Positions 53,141 through 62,274 of a stretch of DNA of 64,000 bases are shown here, in pieces. Both the position numbers and the translations under genes were made by a program. Each line of letters starts with the position of its first letter. Position 1 is the first letter of the stretch. The notes under the pieces are model-generated. The model did not search any database and had not been told where the DNA came from. It worked only from the letters and a program-made list of their open reading frames with translations. Source of the stretch: Bacteroidia bacterium (GTDB lineage Bacteria; Bacteroidota; Bacteroidia; Bacteroidales; Prolixibacteraceae); NCBI GenBank assembly GCA_025358025.1, contig JANYKW010000087.1, forward strand, positions 62,001 to 126,000, in the 5' to 3' direction.

Positions 53141-53959
53141 TCAATTAATCACCACATTCTCCGGCATCCCATATACCACTTTCTTCACCTCTTCTGCCCA
53201 CTGGGCGGGTGTTTTGGTGTGGTCAAAACTTTGCCATGGGATCGGTTTTCCAAAAGTGATGGTAAATTTTTTCCCCCGTTGTTTGAACATTTCATCAGGA
53301 AGTAAAAGCATTTCCAGGTTGAATTTAATACCGAGGAATTTCCTGAAGCTGGAGAACCAGTAAAAAAACGGAGAGTTGTTTCCACTCATGAAAACCGGGA
53401 TTACATCTCGTTTGTGTTCGGTTGATTTCTGAATAAAATGTTTGTGCCATTCAAGATCACGAATGATTCCGTGTTTTTTACGGGATGCCAATCCGGCGGG
53501 GAAAATGAGGATTTGGTTATCAGATTCGTAGGCGGTATTAATCAGGTTGATGGAGTTGCGCTGACTCCCATGTTTGTTGATGGGGATAAATAACTCCTTC
53601 AGCTGGGGTATTTTCGTCAGCTCATCCCTTACCAGGAAAAGTGAAGGACCCAGATACCTGGTGGCTCCGTAGGTGAGTATTAATCCGTCGAATCCGCCTA
53701 GCGGATGGTTGGATGCAAGGATGTACCGACCTTTTACAGGTAAATTTTCAGTTCCGCGGAAGTCAAAACTTACATCGAAATAGCCAAGGCTGGAGGCGAC
53801 AAATTCGATGCCTTTTTTATCTCCGTAACGGAAGATTATTTCGTTGAGCTCACGGATATGCAGAAGCCTGCTCATCCAGCCATATACAAACCCGGGAATT
53901 CTCCCTGCCAGCCTGCTGTTCTTTTCTGCAACGAGATCTTTCAGGACAATAGGGTTCAT
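53141..53959 (-). CDS. glsA: Acyl-glycine O-acyltransferase GlsA-like
   Basis: From the ATG at 53959 this protein of about 272 residues carries PlsC-family acyltransferase motifs: ASNHPLGGFDGL (HX4D-like), FIPINKHGSQRNSI, and ILIFPAGLASRKKHG. In Bacteroides, GlsA adds a second acyl chain to N-acyl glycine. Paired with glsB it completes the glycine-lipid route. Generic labels such as 1-acylglycerol-3-phosphate acyltransferase fit the fold but not the context. The longer track ORF adds 31 residues of no family character. Confidence 0.82.
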   Translation of the reverse strand: MNPIVLKDLVAEKNSRLAGRIPGFVYGWMSRLLHIRELNEIIFRYGDKKGIEFVASSLGYFDVSFDFRGTENLPVKGRYILASNHPLGGFDGLILTYGATRYLGPSLFLVRDELTKIPQLKELFIPINKHGSQRNSINLINTAYESDNQILIFPAGLASRKKHGIIRDLEWHKHFIQKSTEHKRDVIPVFMSGNNSPFFYWFSSFRKFLGIKFNLEMLLLPDEMFKQRGKKFTITFGKPIPWQSFDHTKTPAQWAEEVKKVVYGMPENVVIN

Positions 53960-54230
53960 GATAAGTTGACAATCGAGAAATGACCATGAGCAATGAATAC
54001 GGGTGTGCGTTTTTTCATCACGGGGATATCTAGTTATAATTAAGTGAATCAAATAGTTATGTAGTGATAGTCAATTCACAATTGTAAACTGCCAATTGTG
54101 TCCAAGTTACCCCAATCTCTAATTTGTATCTCCCTGATCTTCAAAAAAATCCCGTCAGATTACCAACAAGTTATTAACAATATTCTGTATTTAAAGTCTT
54201 AAAATTGTTAACAACCTGTTGAGAAATAGT

Positions 54231-54267
54231 TTAGTGTAATAAAGTGTCAAGTATTGTCACAAAGTGT
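54231..54267. promoter_or_regulatory. Putative MraZ operator: four 7-mers at exact 10-bp spacing
   Basis: Boxes TTAGTGT (54231), AAAGTGT (54241), GTATTGT (54251) and AAAGTGT (54261) repeat every 10 bp with 3-base gaps. AAAGTG(T/G) repeats with 3-base gaps are the described MraZ-binding boxes of Mollicutes. The two exact boxes are 20 bp apart and the other two are partial matches. The third and fourth boxes lie across and next to the -33 element, fitting autorepression. Confidence 0.65.
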
Positions 54268-54284
54268 AATAATATATACCTTTA
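54254..54284 (+). promoter_or_regulatory. Promoter of the mraZ cell-wall cluster
   Basis: TTG (54254-54256) is followed after 20 bases by TACCTTTA (54277-54284), one mismatch from TAnnTTTG. The ATG of mraZ is 26 bases on. Transcription from here probably runs through the whole division and cell wall cluster. Confidence 0.55.
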
Positions 54285-54310
54285 CATTCTATCCGATAAG
54301 TTAGGTAAAG

Positions 54311-54772
54311 ATGGTCTCGTTTTCGAATATATACAGTGCAACCGTTGACGGCAAAGGGCGAATTGTTCTTCCTGCTCCATTCAAAAAGGAGATGGGAGAT
54401 TCGCTTGAGCAACTGTTTGTAGTCGAAAAGGATGTTTATGACGCTTGTTTGAACCTCTATCCATATACTACCTGGCAAACAAAGGTAGAAAGATTAAGGA
54501 GACGGCTGAACATGGACGATCCTGTTCACAGCCAAATGCTGTCGAGGTATTACGAAGGAATTGTGACGGTGACGATGGCCGAAAATGGTCGTTTGAATAT
54601 ACCGGACGAGATGCTTCAATATGCAGGGATAACAAAAGAGGCTGTATTTACTGGTCAGGGAATGCGGATGAGGCTTTGGGAACCTTCCAGACACCAGGCA
54701 TCGAGACTAAGCGATGAAGATTACACCAGGTTGTATAGAGAGCTTCTTGGTGGTCCGATGGAAAATTTTTAA
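54311..54772 (+). CDS. mraZ: Transcriptional regulator MraZ
   Basis: MraZ is a DNA-binding regulator that represses its own cluster. The 153-residue protein contains two SpoVT/AbrB-like repeats (SATVDGKGRIVLPAPFKKEM and TVTMAENGRLNIPDEMLQYA), each with the usual basic loop. It is first in the cluster, just after the four-box operator. Length and order are typical. Confidence 0.96.
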   Translation: MVSFSNIYSATVDGKGRIVLPAPFKKEMGDSLEQLFVVEKDVYDACLNLYPYTTWQTKVERLRRRLNMDDPVHSQMLSRYYEGIVTVTMAENGRLNIPDEMLQYAGITKEAVFTGQGMRMRLWEPSRHQASRLSDEDYTRLYRELLGGPMENF

Positions 54773-54790
54773 CAACGTAACATTCGTCGC

Positions 54791-55690
54791 ATGAGTGAAT
54801 ATCACATACCGGTCTTGCTGGAAGAAAGCATTGACGGACTGAACCTGCAACCCAACGGCATCTATGTGGATGTAACTTACGGGGGAGGGGGGCATTCGCT
54901 CCGTATCCTGGAAAAACTTCAGGGTGGAAAACTGGTTGCCTTTGACCAGGATGAGGACGCATTGCAAAATGTAGCAGACGACGAGCGGCTGATATTCGTC
55001 AACCATAACTTTAAATTTCTCAAAAATTTTCTGCGTTACCATGGCATCTCCAAAGTAGATGGTATTTTGGCCGACCTTGGAGTCTCCTCCCATGATTTTG
55101 ACCAGGCCGACCGCGGTTTTTCCTTTCGCTTCGATGGTCAGCTGGATATGCGCATGAACCAGTCGGCAGATAAAGATGCGGTTAAAGTCATTAATGAATA
55201 CGAGGTTTCAAAGCTTGGCGAAATGTTCAGGGAATACGGAGAGATACAAAACTGGCGAAATCTGGCTCAAACCATTGAACAGGCCAGATCGCCGCAAAAA
55301 ATTGTCACCATATCCCAATTTTTGAAAGCCATCGCCCACTGTGTCCCGGCAAAGATTGAGAAAAAATATCTGGCCCAGGTATTTCAGGCCCTGCGCATTG
55401 AAGTGAACAGTGAGATGGAAGCACTGGCATCCTTTCTGGAAAGTACCCTTGAGCTGCTGAATTCCGGAGGCAGGCTGGTCGTTATCTCTTACCACTCACT
55501 GGAGGACCGAATGGTAAAAAATTTTATGCGTTCAGGCCGCATAGATGGTAAAACGGAACAGGATTTCTATGGTCATTACCATCTGCCGCTGGAGGTAATT
55601 ACCCGGAAAGTGATCGTGCCGGGAGAGGTTGAGATTATGCAAAATCCAAGGGCCCGCAGTGCAAAGTTACGAATTGCTCAAAGGAAATGA
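54791..55690 (+). CDS. rsmH: 16S rRNA m4C1402 methyltransferase
   Basis: RsmH (MraW) methylates N4 of C1402 in 16S rRNA. The 299-residue protein begins HIPVLLEESIDGL and has the SAM-binding DVTYGGGGHS. GILADLGVSSHDFDQADRGFSFR and the C-terminal ISYHSLEDRMVKNFM follow. It ends with an ATGA overlap with ftsL (55687-55690), showing translational coupling. Confidence 0.97.
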   Translation: MSEYHIPVLLEESIDGLNLQPNGIYVDVTYGGGGHSLRILEKLQGGKLVAFDQDEDALQNVADDERLIFVNHNFKFLKNFLRYHGISKVDGILADLGVSSHDFDQADRGFSFRFDGQLDMRMNQSADKDAVKVINEYEVSKLGEMFREYGEIQNWRNLAQTIEQARSPQKIVTISQFLKAIAHCVPAKIEKKYLAQVFQALRIEVNSEMEALASFLESTLELLNSGGRLVVISYHSLEDRMVKNFMRSGRIDGKTEQDFYGHYHLPLEVITRKVIVPGEVEIMQNPRARSAKLRIAQRK

Positions 55691-56037
55691 CGATGGAAGA
55701 GACCAGGAAAAATAGCAGGTTTACGTTGGGTGAAATCTTAAATGGCCGATTTTTTGAGAGCGAGTTTTTTGTGCGAAACAAGCTTTTGATGTTTGTCATT
55801 TTTTTGATGTTGGTGGCCAACATATCTGTACGGTTCAAAACCGCCAAAGTTCTGCGTGAAGTCGACACGCTTGAGCGGGAGGTGAAAGAGCTAAGGGCTC
55901 ATTCGATTACCGTGGCAGCCGAAGTGATCAAGCTTACCAGGCCCTCAGAGATTCTTGACAGGATCAGGCAAAGCAACCTTGGACTCGAGACTTCCAAAGA
56001 GCCGCCAAGAAGAATTTATGTAGACAAAGAGTTATAA
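55687..56037 (+). CDS. ftsL: FtsL-like division protein
   Basis: This small bitopic protein of 116 residues has one membrane helix (about 33-50, LLMFVIFLMLVANISV). A coiled-coil-like periplasmic segment (VLREVDTLEREVKELRAHS) follows. Its place between rsmH and the PBP gene is that of ftsL. FtsL sequences are poorly conserved, so the call rests on position and topology. It overlaps both neighbours by a few bases. Confidence 0.88.
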   Translation: MTMEETRKNSRFTLGEILNGRFFESEFFVRNKLLMFVIFLMLVANISVRFKTAKVLREVDTLEREVKELRAHSITVAAEVIKLTRPSEILDRIRQSNLGLETSKEPPRRIYVDKEL

Positions 56038-58169
56038 TGGAGATCAAGCATGGCATATTGCAACGGTTCAAGATGATCTATATTTTGATCATTGGGGCAA
56101 CGCTTTGCATATTTGTCTTGTTGGTCAAGATACAGTTTTCACCCAAGTGGAGTGAAAAAAGCAAAATTTTTGAGATCGTTGAGAAGCCGGTGCAGGCTAG
56201 GCGCGGTACGATTTGCGCTGCCGACGGCAGCCCGTTGGCAGCTTCAATTCCCCAATACAGCCTGAGGATGGATTTAACAGTTCCACCATTGAAAAAGTAC
56301 TTTGCCCGGGACGTCGACTCCCTGGCCTGGATGCTATCACGGTTTTTCCGCGACAAGTCGGCTTCTGCCTATCGGCATTCACTCATGGACGCCTATCGCA
56401 GGGGGGACCGTTATTTCCTGATCTCTTCCCGCGAAGTCAATTACGATGAACTGCGGAGAATCAAGAAATTTCCAATCTTCAGGAATGGGCAGTTCAAAGG
56501 GGGCCTGATCACAGAACAGAATTATGAAAGAATCTACCCATTGGGTAATCTCGAGAGCAGAACCCTTGGCAAGATGAAAGAGGGAGTCTCAGATGGAATG
56601 CCTGCCCAGGTAGGTGCATTTGGGTTGGAGGAGTCCTTTGAAGAAGTATTGAAAGGGGAGGCCGGTTTGGCTGAAAACGGAAATGTATCAGGTCGCTCGA
56701 TGGATATTCATCTGGAAGAACCAGTGGATGGATGTGATCTGATCACCACCCTGGATGTCAAATTGCAGGATCAGGTATCCTATTCTTTGCGAAAAATGCT
56801 TGAAAAAACCAGGGCAAAATATGGCACGGCCATTCTGATGGAGGTAAAGACCGGAGATATAAAAGCAATCTCCAATTATGGCCGCAACAGTGGCGGACAG
56901 CTGGTTCAGGGCTACCAGAATTATGCTTTGGGTGCTGCAGGATGTACCGATCCGGGATCTACCTTCAAGCTGGCATCGCTCATGGCTGCCATGGAGGATG
57001 ACAAGATAGATACCTCCACCATTGTTGATACAGAAAATGGAGTCTGGGTGAATAAAAAGTGGAAAGTGACGGATTCAGATCACGATAAAGCCGGTGGTCA
57101 TGGGAAAATCACGGCCAAACGTGTTTTTGAAGTATCCTCCAATATCGGGGTTGCTAAACTTATTACGCAAAACTATGCAGGAGAGGAAATGGATTTTTTC
57201 AAAAGGATACATCAGTTTGGTCTGGATGTTCCTGTTCATGTAGGCATCAGTGGCGAGGGTGCACCTTACATCAATCATCCGGGTGAAAAAACCTGGTCAG
57301 GCGTTAGCCTGACCCAGATCTCGTACGGATATGAGATGAGAATGACTCCAATCCAGATACTTGCCTTTTACAACGCCGTGGCAAACGACGGATGTTTGAT
57401 GCAGCCCCGGCTGGTCAAGGCTGTGATGGAAGAAGGAGAGATCCGTGAAAGCTTCGGAACCAGGACCATCAAACGATCGATCTGTTCAAACAGTACTCTT
57501 CGCCAGGCGCAAGCCATGCTTGAAGGGGTGGTCATCAATGGGACTGGAAAAGGATTGAAGGCAGCAAATTACAAAATTGCAGGAAAGACTGGTACTGCCC
57601 AGGTTGCCAATAAAAATGAGGGCTACAGCCATAATGGGCGCAAAGTTTATCAGGCATCCTTTGCCGGTTATTTCCCTGCCGATGCTCCCAGGTATTCCTG
57701 TATAGTTGTCGTCAACAAGCCTTTGGGAGATTATTACGGGGCCTCAGTGGCCGGGCCGGTATTTAAACAGATTGCAGATTATGTCTATGCCTACGAGATG
57801 GGTTTGAACAGTGACTTCGAATATCATGGAGCTGAAATGAAGGAAGATTATCCCGGATTAGCTGCAGGAAGGAAAAGGGACATGGCCAGGATCCTGGATG
57901 AGCTGGGTATCATGAATGGCTGGAGCCTCTTCAAGTCAGAATGGGTAGAGGCTCAGCGGGAAGATGATGGTGTTGCATTGGTCAGCAGGGAGATAAAGCC
58001 CGGAATGATTCCAAATGTAAAAGGAATGGGTGTTACAGATGCGGTATACCTGCTTGAAAAATCGGGGCTGCGAGTTTCGCTCCGGGGATTCGGAAGAGTT
58101 AAATCACAGTCACTGCGGGCTGGTGATCCAATGAAAAGAGGACAAAACATTGTGATAACGTTAGGATAG
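56037..58169 (+). CDS. ftsI: FtsI-type penicillin-binding transpeptidase with C-terminal PASTA domain
   Basis: This 710-residue septal transpeptidase has an N-terminal helix (14-30) and a PBP dimer domain (RRGTICAADGSPLA). The transpeptidase domain carries SxxK at Ser308-Lys311 (GSTFK), SxN (EVSSNIGV) and KTG (AGKTGTAQ). A single PASTA-like domain ends the protein (MIPNVKGMGVTDAVYLLEKSG). The PASTA tail is unlike E. coli FtsI but known in Bacteroidota and Gram-positive relatives. The start overlaps the ftsL stop in TAATG. Confidence 0.94.
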   Translation: MEIKHGILQRFKMIYILIIGATLCIFVLLVKIQFSPKWSEKSKIFEIVEKPVQARRGTICAADGSPLAASIPQYSLRMDLTVPPLKKYFARDVDSLAWMLSRFFRDKSASAYRHSLMDAYRRGDRYFLISSREVNYDELRRIKKFPIFRNGQFKGGLITEQNYERIYPLGNLESRTLGKMKEGVSDGMPAQVGAFGLEESFEEVLKGEAGLAENGNVSGRSMDIHLEEPVDGCDLITTLDVKLQDQVSYSLRKMLEKTRAKYGTAILMEVKTGDIKAISNYGRNSGGQLVQGYQNYALGAAGCTDPGSTFKLASLMAAMEDDKIDTSTIVDTENGVWVNKKWKVTDSDHDKAGGHGKITAKRVFEVSSNIGVAKLITQNYAGEEMDFFKRIHQFGLDVPVHVGISGEGAPYINHPGEKTWSGVSLTQISYGYEMRMTPIQILAFYNAVANDGCLMQPRLVKAVMEEGEIRESFGTRTIKRSICSNSTLRQAQAMLEGVVINGTGKGLKAANYKIAGKTGTAQVANKNEGYSHNGRKVYQASFAGYFPADAPRYSCIVVVNKPLGDYYGASVAGPVFKQIADYVYAYEMGLNSDFEYHGAEMKEDYPGLAAGRKRDMARILDELGIMNGWSLFKSEWVEAQREDDGVALVSREIKPGMIPNVKGMGVTDAVYLLEKSGLRVSLRGFGRVKSQSLRAGDPMKRGQNIVITLG

Positions 58170-58172
58170 AAA

Positions 58173-59639
58173 ATGAGAAAACTGGTTGATTTATTATCAG
58201 GGATAGCAGGGCTGGAGGTATCCGGAAATTTGGAAACCGGCATCTCAGGTATTGCTTTCGATTCGCGTAAAGTACAAAAGGGTACACTTTTCGTGGCTAC
58301 AGCCGGAACCCATACTGATGGCCACCAATACATTCCCCTTGCCATTGAAAATGGTGCAGTGGCCGTATTGTGTTCAATATTGCCGGTGAAAAGAGATTCT
58401 TCCATTACCTGGATTCTATCTCCTGATACTTTGGCTGATCTGGGGAAAGTGGCTGCAAATTTTTACGGTCACCCTTCCCTGAAAATGAAAGTTATCGGGG
58501 TAACCGGTACGAACGGGAAAACTACTACGGCTACCCTGCTTTACAGGTTATTTACTGAGATGGGTCACGCCTGCGGACTCTTCTCAACAGTATGCAACTA
58601 CATTGGGGATAAAAAATCTGCAGCGACTCATACGACTCCGGATGCCCTGCAGATTCAGTCGGTCATGGCCGATATGGCTGAGGCAGGATGTACCTATTGC
58701 TTCATGGAGATAAGTTCGCATGCAATTGATCAACAGCGCATTGCTGGTATTTCTTTCGATGGGGGGATCTTCAGCAATTTAACACATGATCACCTCGATT
58801 ACCACAAGACTTTTATCGAATACCGTAATGCCAAAAAGCGGTTCTTTGATCAATTGCCGGCCGGAGCCTTCTCACTCACGAATGCAGACGACAAAAACGG
58901 CGCTGTGATGGTTCAGAATTGCAAATCCCGGAAATATACCTATTCAGCCCGGACGATGGCCGATTTTAAGGTGAAAGTGATTGAGAGCCATTTTGACGGG
59001 ATGCTTCTTAATGTCAACGGGAAAGAGTTCTGGAACCATTTCGCAGGAAATTTTAATGCATATAACCTGGTGGCCGTTTATGGAGCAGCAGTACTTCTTG
59101 GTGCAGATAGTGATGAAGTACTGCGTGTGATGAGCCTTTTGAAACCTGTAGACGGAAGGTTTGAAATTTTTCGTTCTCCTGTGGGATATTTTGCCGTGGT
59201 CGACTATGCGCACACACCTGATGCGCTCAGAAATGTGCTTTCCACCATCAATGAGACCAGGACCACGGATCAGAAGGTATATTGTGTTGTCGGGGCAGGC
59301 GGAGACCGCGACAAAACAAAAAGACCGGAAATGGCTGCAGAAGCTGTTCAGGCAAGTGACCGGGTCATTCTCACGTCCGACAATCCGCGGTCAGAAGAGC
59401 CTGAGCAGATTATCGCCGATATGATGGCAGGTGTTCCGGCCGGGATGCTTTCCCGGGTATTGGCAATAACCAACCGCAAGGAGGCGATTCGCACAGCCTG
59501 CATGATGGCCCATGAGGGTGATATCATTCTTATTGCCGGCAAAGGTCATGAAGATTACCAGGAGATAAAAGGTGTGAAACACCATTTTGACGATCGCGAA
59601 ATTGTCAGGGAGATATTTAATGCATCCACGCTAAACTAA
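58173..59639 (+). CDS. murE: UDP-MurNAc-tripeptide synthetase (meso-DAP adding)
   Basis: MurE adds the third amino acid to the peptidoglycan stem. The 488-residue protein has the ATP-binding VTGTNGKTTTA at 110-120, the substrate-binding EISSHAIDQQR region, and TSDNPRSEEP. The DNPR motif marks meso-diaminopimelate rather than lysine as the substrate. It starts four bases after the PBP gene. Confidence 0.97.
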   Translation: MRKLVDLLSGIAGLEVSGNLETGISGIAFDSRKVQKGTLFVATAGTHTDGHQYIPLAIENGAVAVLCSILPVKRDSSITWILSPDTLADLGKVAANFYGHPSLKMKVIGVTGTNGKTTTATLLYRLFTEMGHACGLFSTVCNYIGDKKSAATHTTPDALQIQSVMADMAEAGCTYCFMEISSHAIDQQRIAGISFDGGIFSNLTHDHLDYHKTFIEYRNAKKRFFDQLPAGAFSLTNADDKNGAVMVQNCKSRKYTYSARTMADFKVKVIESHFDGMLLNVNGKEFWNHFAGNFNAYNLVAVYGAAVLLGADSDEVLRVMSLLKPVDGRFEIFRSPVGYFAVVDYAHTPDALRNVLSTINETRTTDQKVYCVVGAGGDRDKTKRPEMAAEAVQASDRVILTSDNPRSEEPEQIIADMMAGVPAGMLSRVLAITNRKEAIRTACMMAHEGDIILIAGKGHEDYQEIKGVKHHFDDREIVREIFNASTLN

Positions 59640-59645
59640 TGAAAA

Positions 59646-60896
59646 ATGCTATACTACCTGTTTAAATACCTTGAAAATTATGATATTCCCGGAGCGAGAA
59701 TGTTCGAATACATCTCTTTCCGTTCATCTATGACTGTAATTCTGGCGCTTTTTATCTCGACCATATGGGGGAAACGGGTGATACGCATCCTGCAACGTCA
59801 ACAGATTGGTGAAGATGTACGTGATCTTGGGCTGGAGGGTCAGATGCAAAAAAAAGGAACACCCACCATGGGGGGAATCATTATTCTTGGCTCCATTTTA
59901 ATCCCAGTGCTCCTTTTCGCACAACTCGAAAATGTTTATATCATCCTGATGATTATCTCCACCATCTGGCTTGGAGTGATCGGTTTTATTGACGATTATA
60001 TTAAAGTTTTCCTGAAAGACAAGCAAGGGCTGGCTGGCAGATTTAAAATTATGGGACAGGTCATGCTTGGGTTGATCGTGGCAGGCACTCTTTATTTTAA
60101 CGATGATGTAATTGTGCGCGACCAGGTTTATCTTCCCAACGGCAAAGTGAAAACTGAATCCGTCATGAATCCCCAGACGGGGAAAAAAGAGGTTCGCCAA
60201 ATCACCATAGATAGAAAATCCACTGAAACTACCATCCCTTTTATTAAGGATCATCAGTTTGACTATAAATGGCTCGTCGGTTTTACAGGCAAACATGCAG
60301 ATAAGTTGGTCTGGTTCTTCTATGCCCTGGTTATCATTTTTATCATTACGGCAGTATCCAATGGCGCAAATCTCACCGATGGGCTTGATGGGTTGGCGAC
60401 GGGAGTCTCCGCTATCAGTGGGACGACACTGGGGGTCTTTGCATACCTCAGTGGTAACTTTATCTACGCCGGATACCTGAATATCATGTACATACCATAT
60501 GTGGGAGAACTAGCAGTGTATATCTCTGCTTTTATCGGAGCCTGCATCGGATTTTTGTGGTACAACTCTTATCCCGCCCAGGTCTTTATGGGTGATACCG
60601 GGAGTCTTTCACTGGGAGGGATCCTTGCAGTCTTTGCCATCATCATCCGCAAAGAGATCCTGATTCCACTGCTATGCGGTATTTTCCTGATCGAGAATCT
60701 CTCAGTGATGATCCAGGTCTTTTGGTTCAAATATACCAAAAGAAAATACGGAGAGGGCAGAAGGGTTTTCCTTATGGCACCCCTTCACCATCATTTCCAG
60801 AAAAAGGGATTTCCTGAAGCAAAAATTGTGACCCGATTCTGGATTGTAGGGATCATATTATCGGTATTAACCATTGCAACGCTTAAAATCAGGTAG
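59646..60896 (+). CDS. mraY: Phospho-MurNAc-pentapeptide transferase
   Basis: MraY makes lipid I on the inner membrane. The 416-residue protein has about ten helices and motifs [30 protein letters not shown] and [12 protein letters not shown]. It is longer than the usual 360 residues because of an insert after the fourth helix (about 157-200, including [15 protein letters not shown]), which I take as a Bacteroidota trait. No murF lies next to it in this cluster. Confidence 0.97.
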   Translation: MLYYLFKYLENYDIPGARMFEYISFRSSMTVILALFISTIWGKRVIRILQRQQIGEDVRDLGLEGQMQKKGTPTMGGIIILGSILIPVLLFAQLENVYIILMIISTIWLGVIGFIDDYIKVFLKDKQGLAGRFKIMGQVMLGLIVAGTLYFNDDVIVRDQVYLPNGKVKTESVMNPQTGKKEVRQITIDRKSTETTIPFIKDHQFDYKWLVGFTGKHADKLVWFFYALVIIFIITAVSNGANLTDGLDGLATGVSAISGTTLGVFAYLSGNFIYAGYLNIMYIPYVGELAVYISAFIGACIGFLWYNSYPAQVFMGDTGSLSLGGILAVFAIIIRKEILIPLLCGIFLIENLSVMIQVFWFKYTKRKYGEGRRVFLMAPLHHHFQKKGFPEAKIVTRFWIVGIILSVLTIATLKIR

Positions 60897-60898
60897 TC

Positions 60899-62239
60899 AT
60901 GGCTAATAAACGGCTGGTTGTTCTGGGTGGAGGAGAAAGTGGCGTTGGTGCCGCGATTCTCGGTGCTGCCAAAGGTTTCGGGACCTTTGTCTCTGATGCC
61001 GGGGAGATTCAGCCAAAGTACAAATCTGATTTGGAGAAGCATGGAATCCCCTATGAGGAGCTTCAGCATACGCCGGCCCTGATACTCAATGCCGATTTGG
61101 TTGTTAAGAGTCCGGGAATTTCCGATAAGGTACCAGTCATTCAGTCGTTGTTGAACGCCGGAATTCCGGTGATATCGGAAATTGAGCTGGCAGGAAGATA
61201 TACCACTGCAACAACCATTTGTATTACAGGTAGTAACGGAAAAACCACGACAACCCTGCTGATATACGATCTGCTCAAACGGGCAGGCTTGAAGGTCGGA
61301 CTGGCAGGAAACATCGGGAAAAGCTTTGCCAGACAGGTGGCAGAGGAGGATTTCGGGTACTATGTGCTGGAAATCTCCAGTTTCCAGCTGGACGGGATGT
61401 TCGAATTCAGAGCCAATCTGGCCATTCTGACCAATATCACTCCGGATCATCTGGACCGGTACGATTATAATATGCAAAACTATACGGACTCCAAGTTCCG
61501 CATCGTTCAAAACCAAACAGAAGAAGATTTTTTCATCTACTGCCACGATGACCCGGTTATTGCTGCGGAGCTCGAGAAGAGGAGTCTGCGCGGAATGAAA
61601 CTGCCCTTTTCTGTTAAACAACCACTTGCTGCAGGAGGATGGGTCGAGGGTGATAAAATGATATTAAATGTATTCAATAATATTTTTGACATGACAATTT
61701 TAGAACTGGCACTACAGGGGAAACACAATTTGAACAATTCTATGGCTGCCGGTATTTCCGGAATGGTGCTGAAACTTCGTAAAGACGATATCCGGGAGTG
61801 TCTGAGCGACTTTCAGGGTGTTGAACACCGGCTCGAGCGTTTCATGCGGGTGCATGAGATCGAGTTTATCAACGACTCCAAAGCGACGAATGTCAACTCG
61901 GTGTGGTACGCTCTCGAAAGCATGTCGACCCGGGTAGTATGGATTGTCGGAGGGATAGATAAAGGCAATGATTACTCGCAACTGATTGATCTCGTGAAAG
62001 AGAAGGTAAAAGCCATTGTCTGCATCGGAGTCGATAACAGCAAGATCAGGACGGCATTTCAAGAGACCGGCATAACCATGGTTGACACAAGAAGCATGGC
62101 AGAAGCGGTTAGAAGTGCCTATTTTCTTTCCGCAAAGGGAGATTCAGTCCTGCTTTCACCAGCTTGTGCAAGCTTCGATCTTTTTAAAAATTACGAAGAC
62201 CGCGGTCGTCAGTTTAAGGAAGCAGTCAGAAATTTATAA
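60899..62239 (+). CDS. murD: UDP-MurNAc-L-alanine--D-glutamate ligase
   Basis: MurD adds D-glutamate to UDP-MurNAc-L-Ala. The 446-residue protein has the ATP-binding TGSNGKTTT at 110-118, NITPDHLDRY, FINDSKATNVNS and LLSPACASFDLFKNYEDRGRQF. It starts two bases after mraY. Confidence 0.97.
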   Translation: MANKRLVVLGGGESGVGAAILGAAKGFGTFVSDAGEIQPKYKSDLEKHGIPYEELQHTPALILNADLVVKSPGISDKVPVIQSLLNAGIPVISEIELAGRYTTATTICITGSNGKTTTTLLIYDLLKRAGLKVGLAGNIGKSFARQVAEEDFGYYVLEISSFQLDGMFEFRANLAILTNITPDHLDRYDYNMQNYTDSKFRIVQNQTEEDFFIYCHDDPVIAAELEKRSLRGMKLPFSVKQPLAAGGWVEGDKMILNVFNNIFDMTILELALQGKHNLNNSMAAGISGMVLKLRKDDIRECLSDFQGVEHRLERFMRVHEIEFINDSKATNVNSVWYALESMSTRVVWIVGGIDKGNDYSQLIDLVKEKVKAIVCIGVDNSKIRTAFQETGITMVDTRSMAEAVRSAYFLSAKGDSVLLSPACASFDLFKNYEDRGRQFKEAVRNL

Positions 62240-62274
62240 TTACATCATTTTCTCAGATTAATAAAATATTTCAC

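Noticed and set aside
60791-61621. 276-codon minus-strand ORF
   Set aside because: It lies opposite mraY and murD, which are certain from motifs; the product has no plausible domain.
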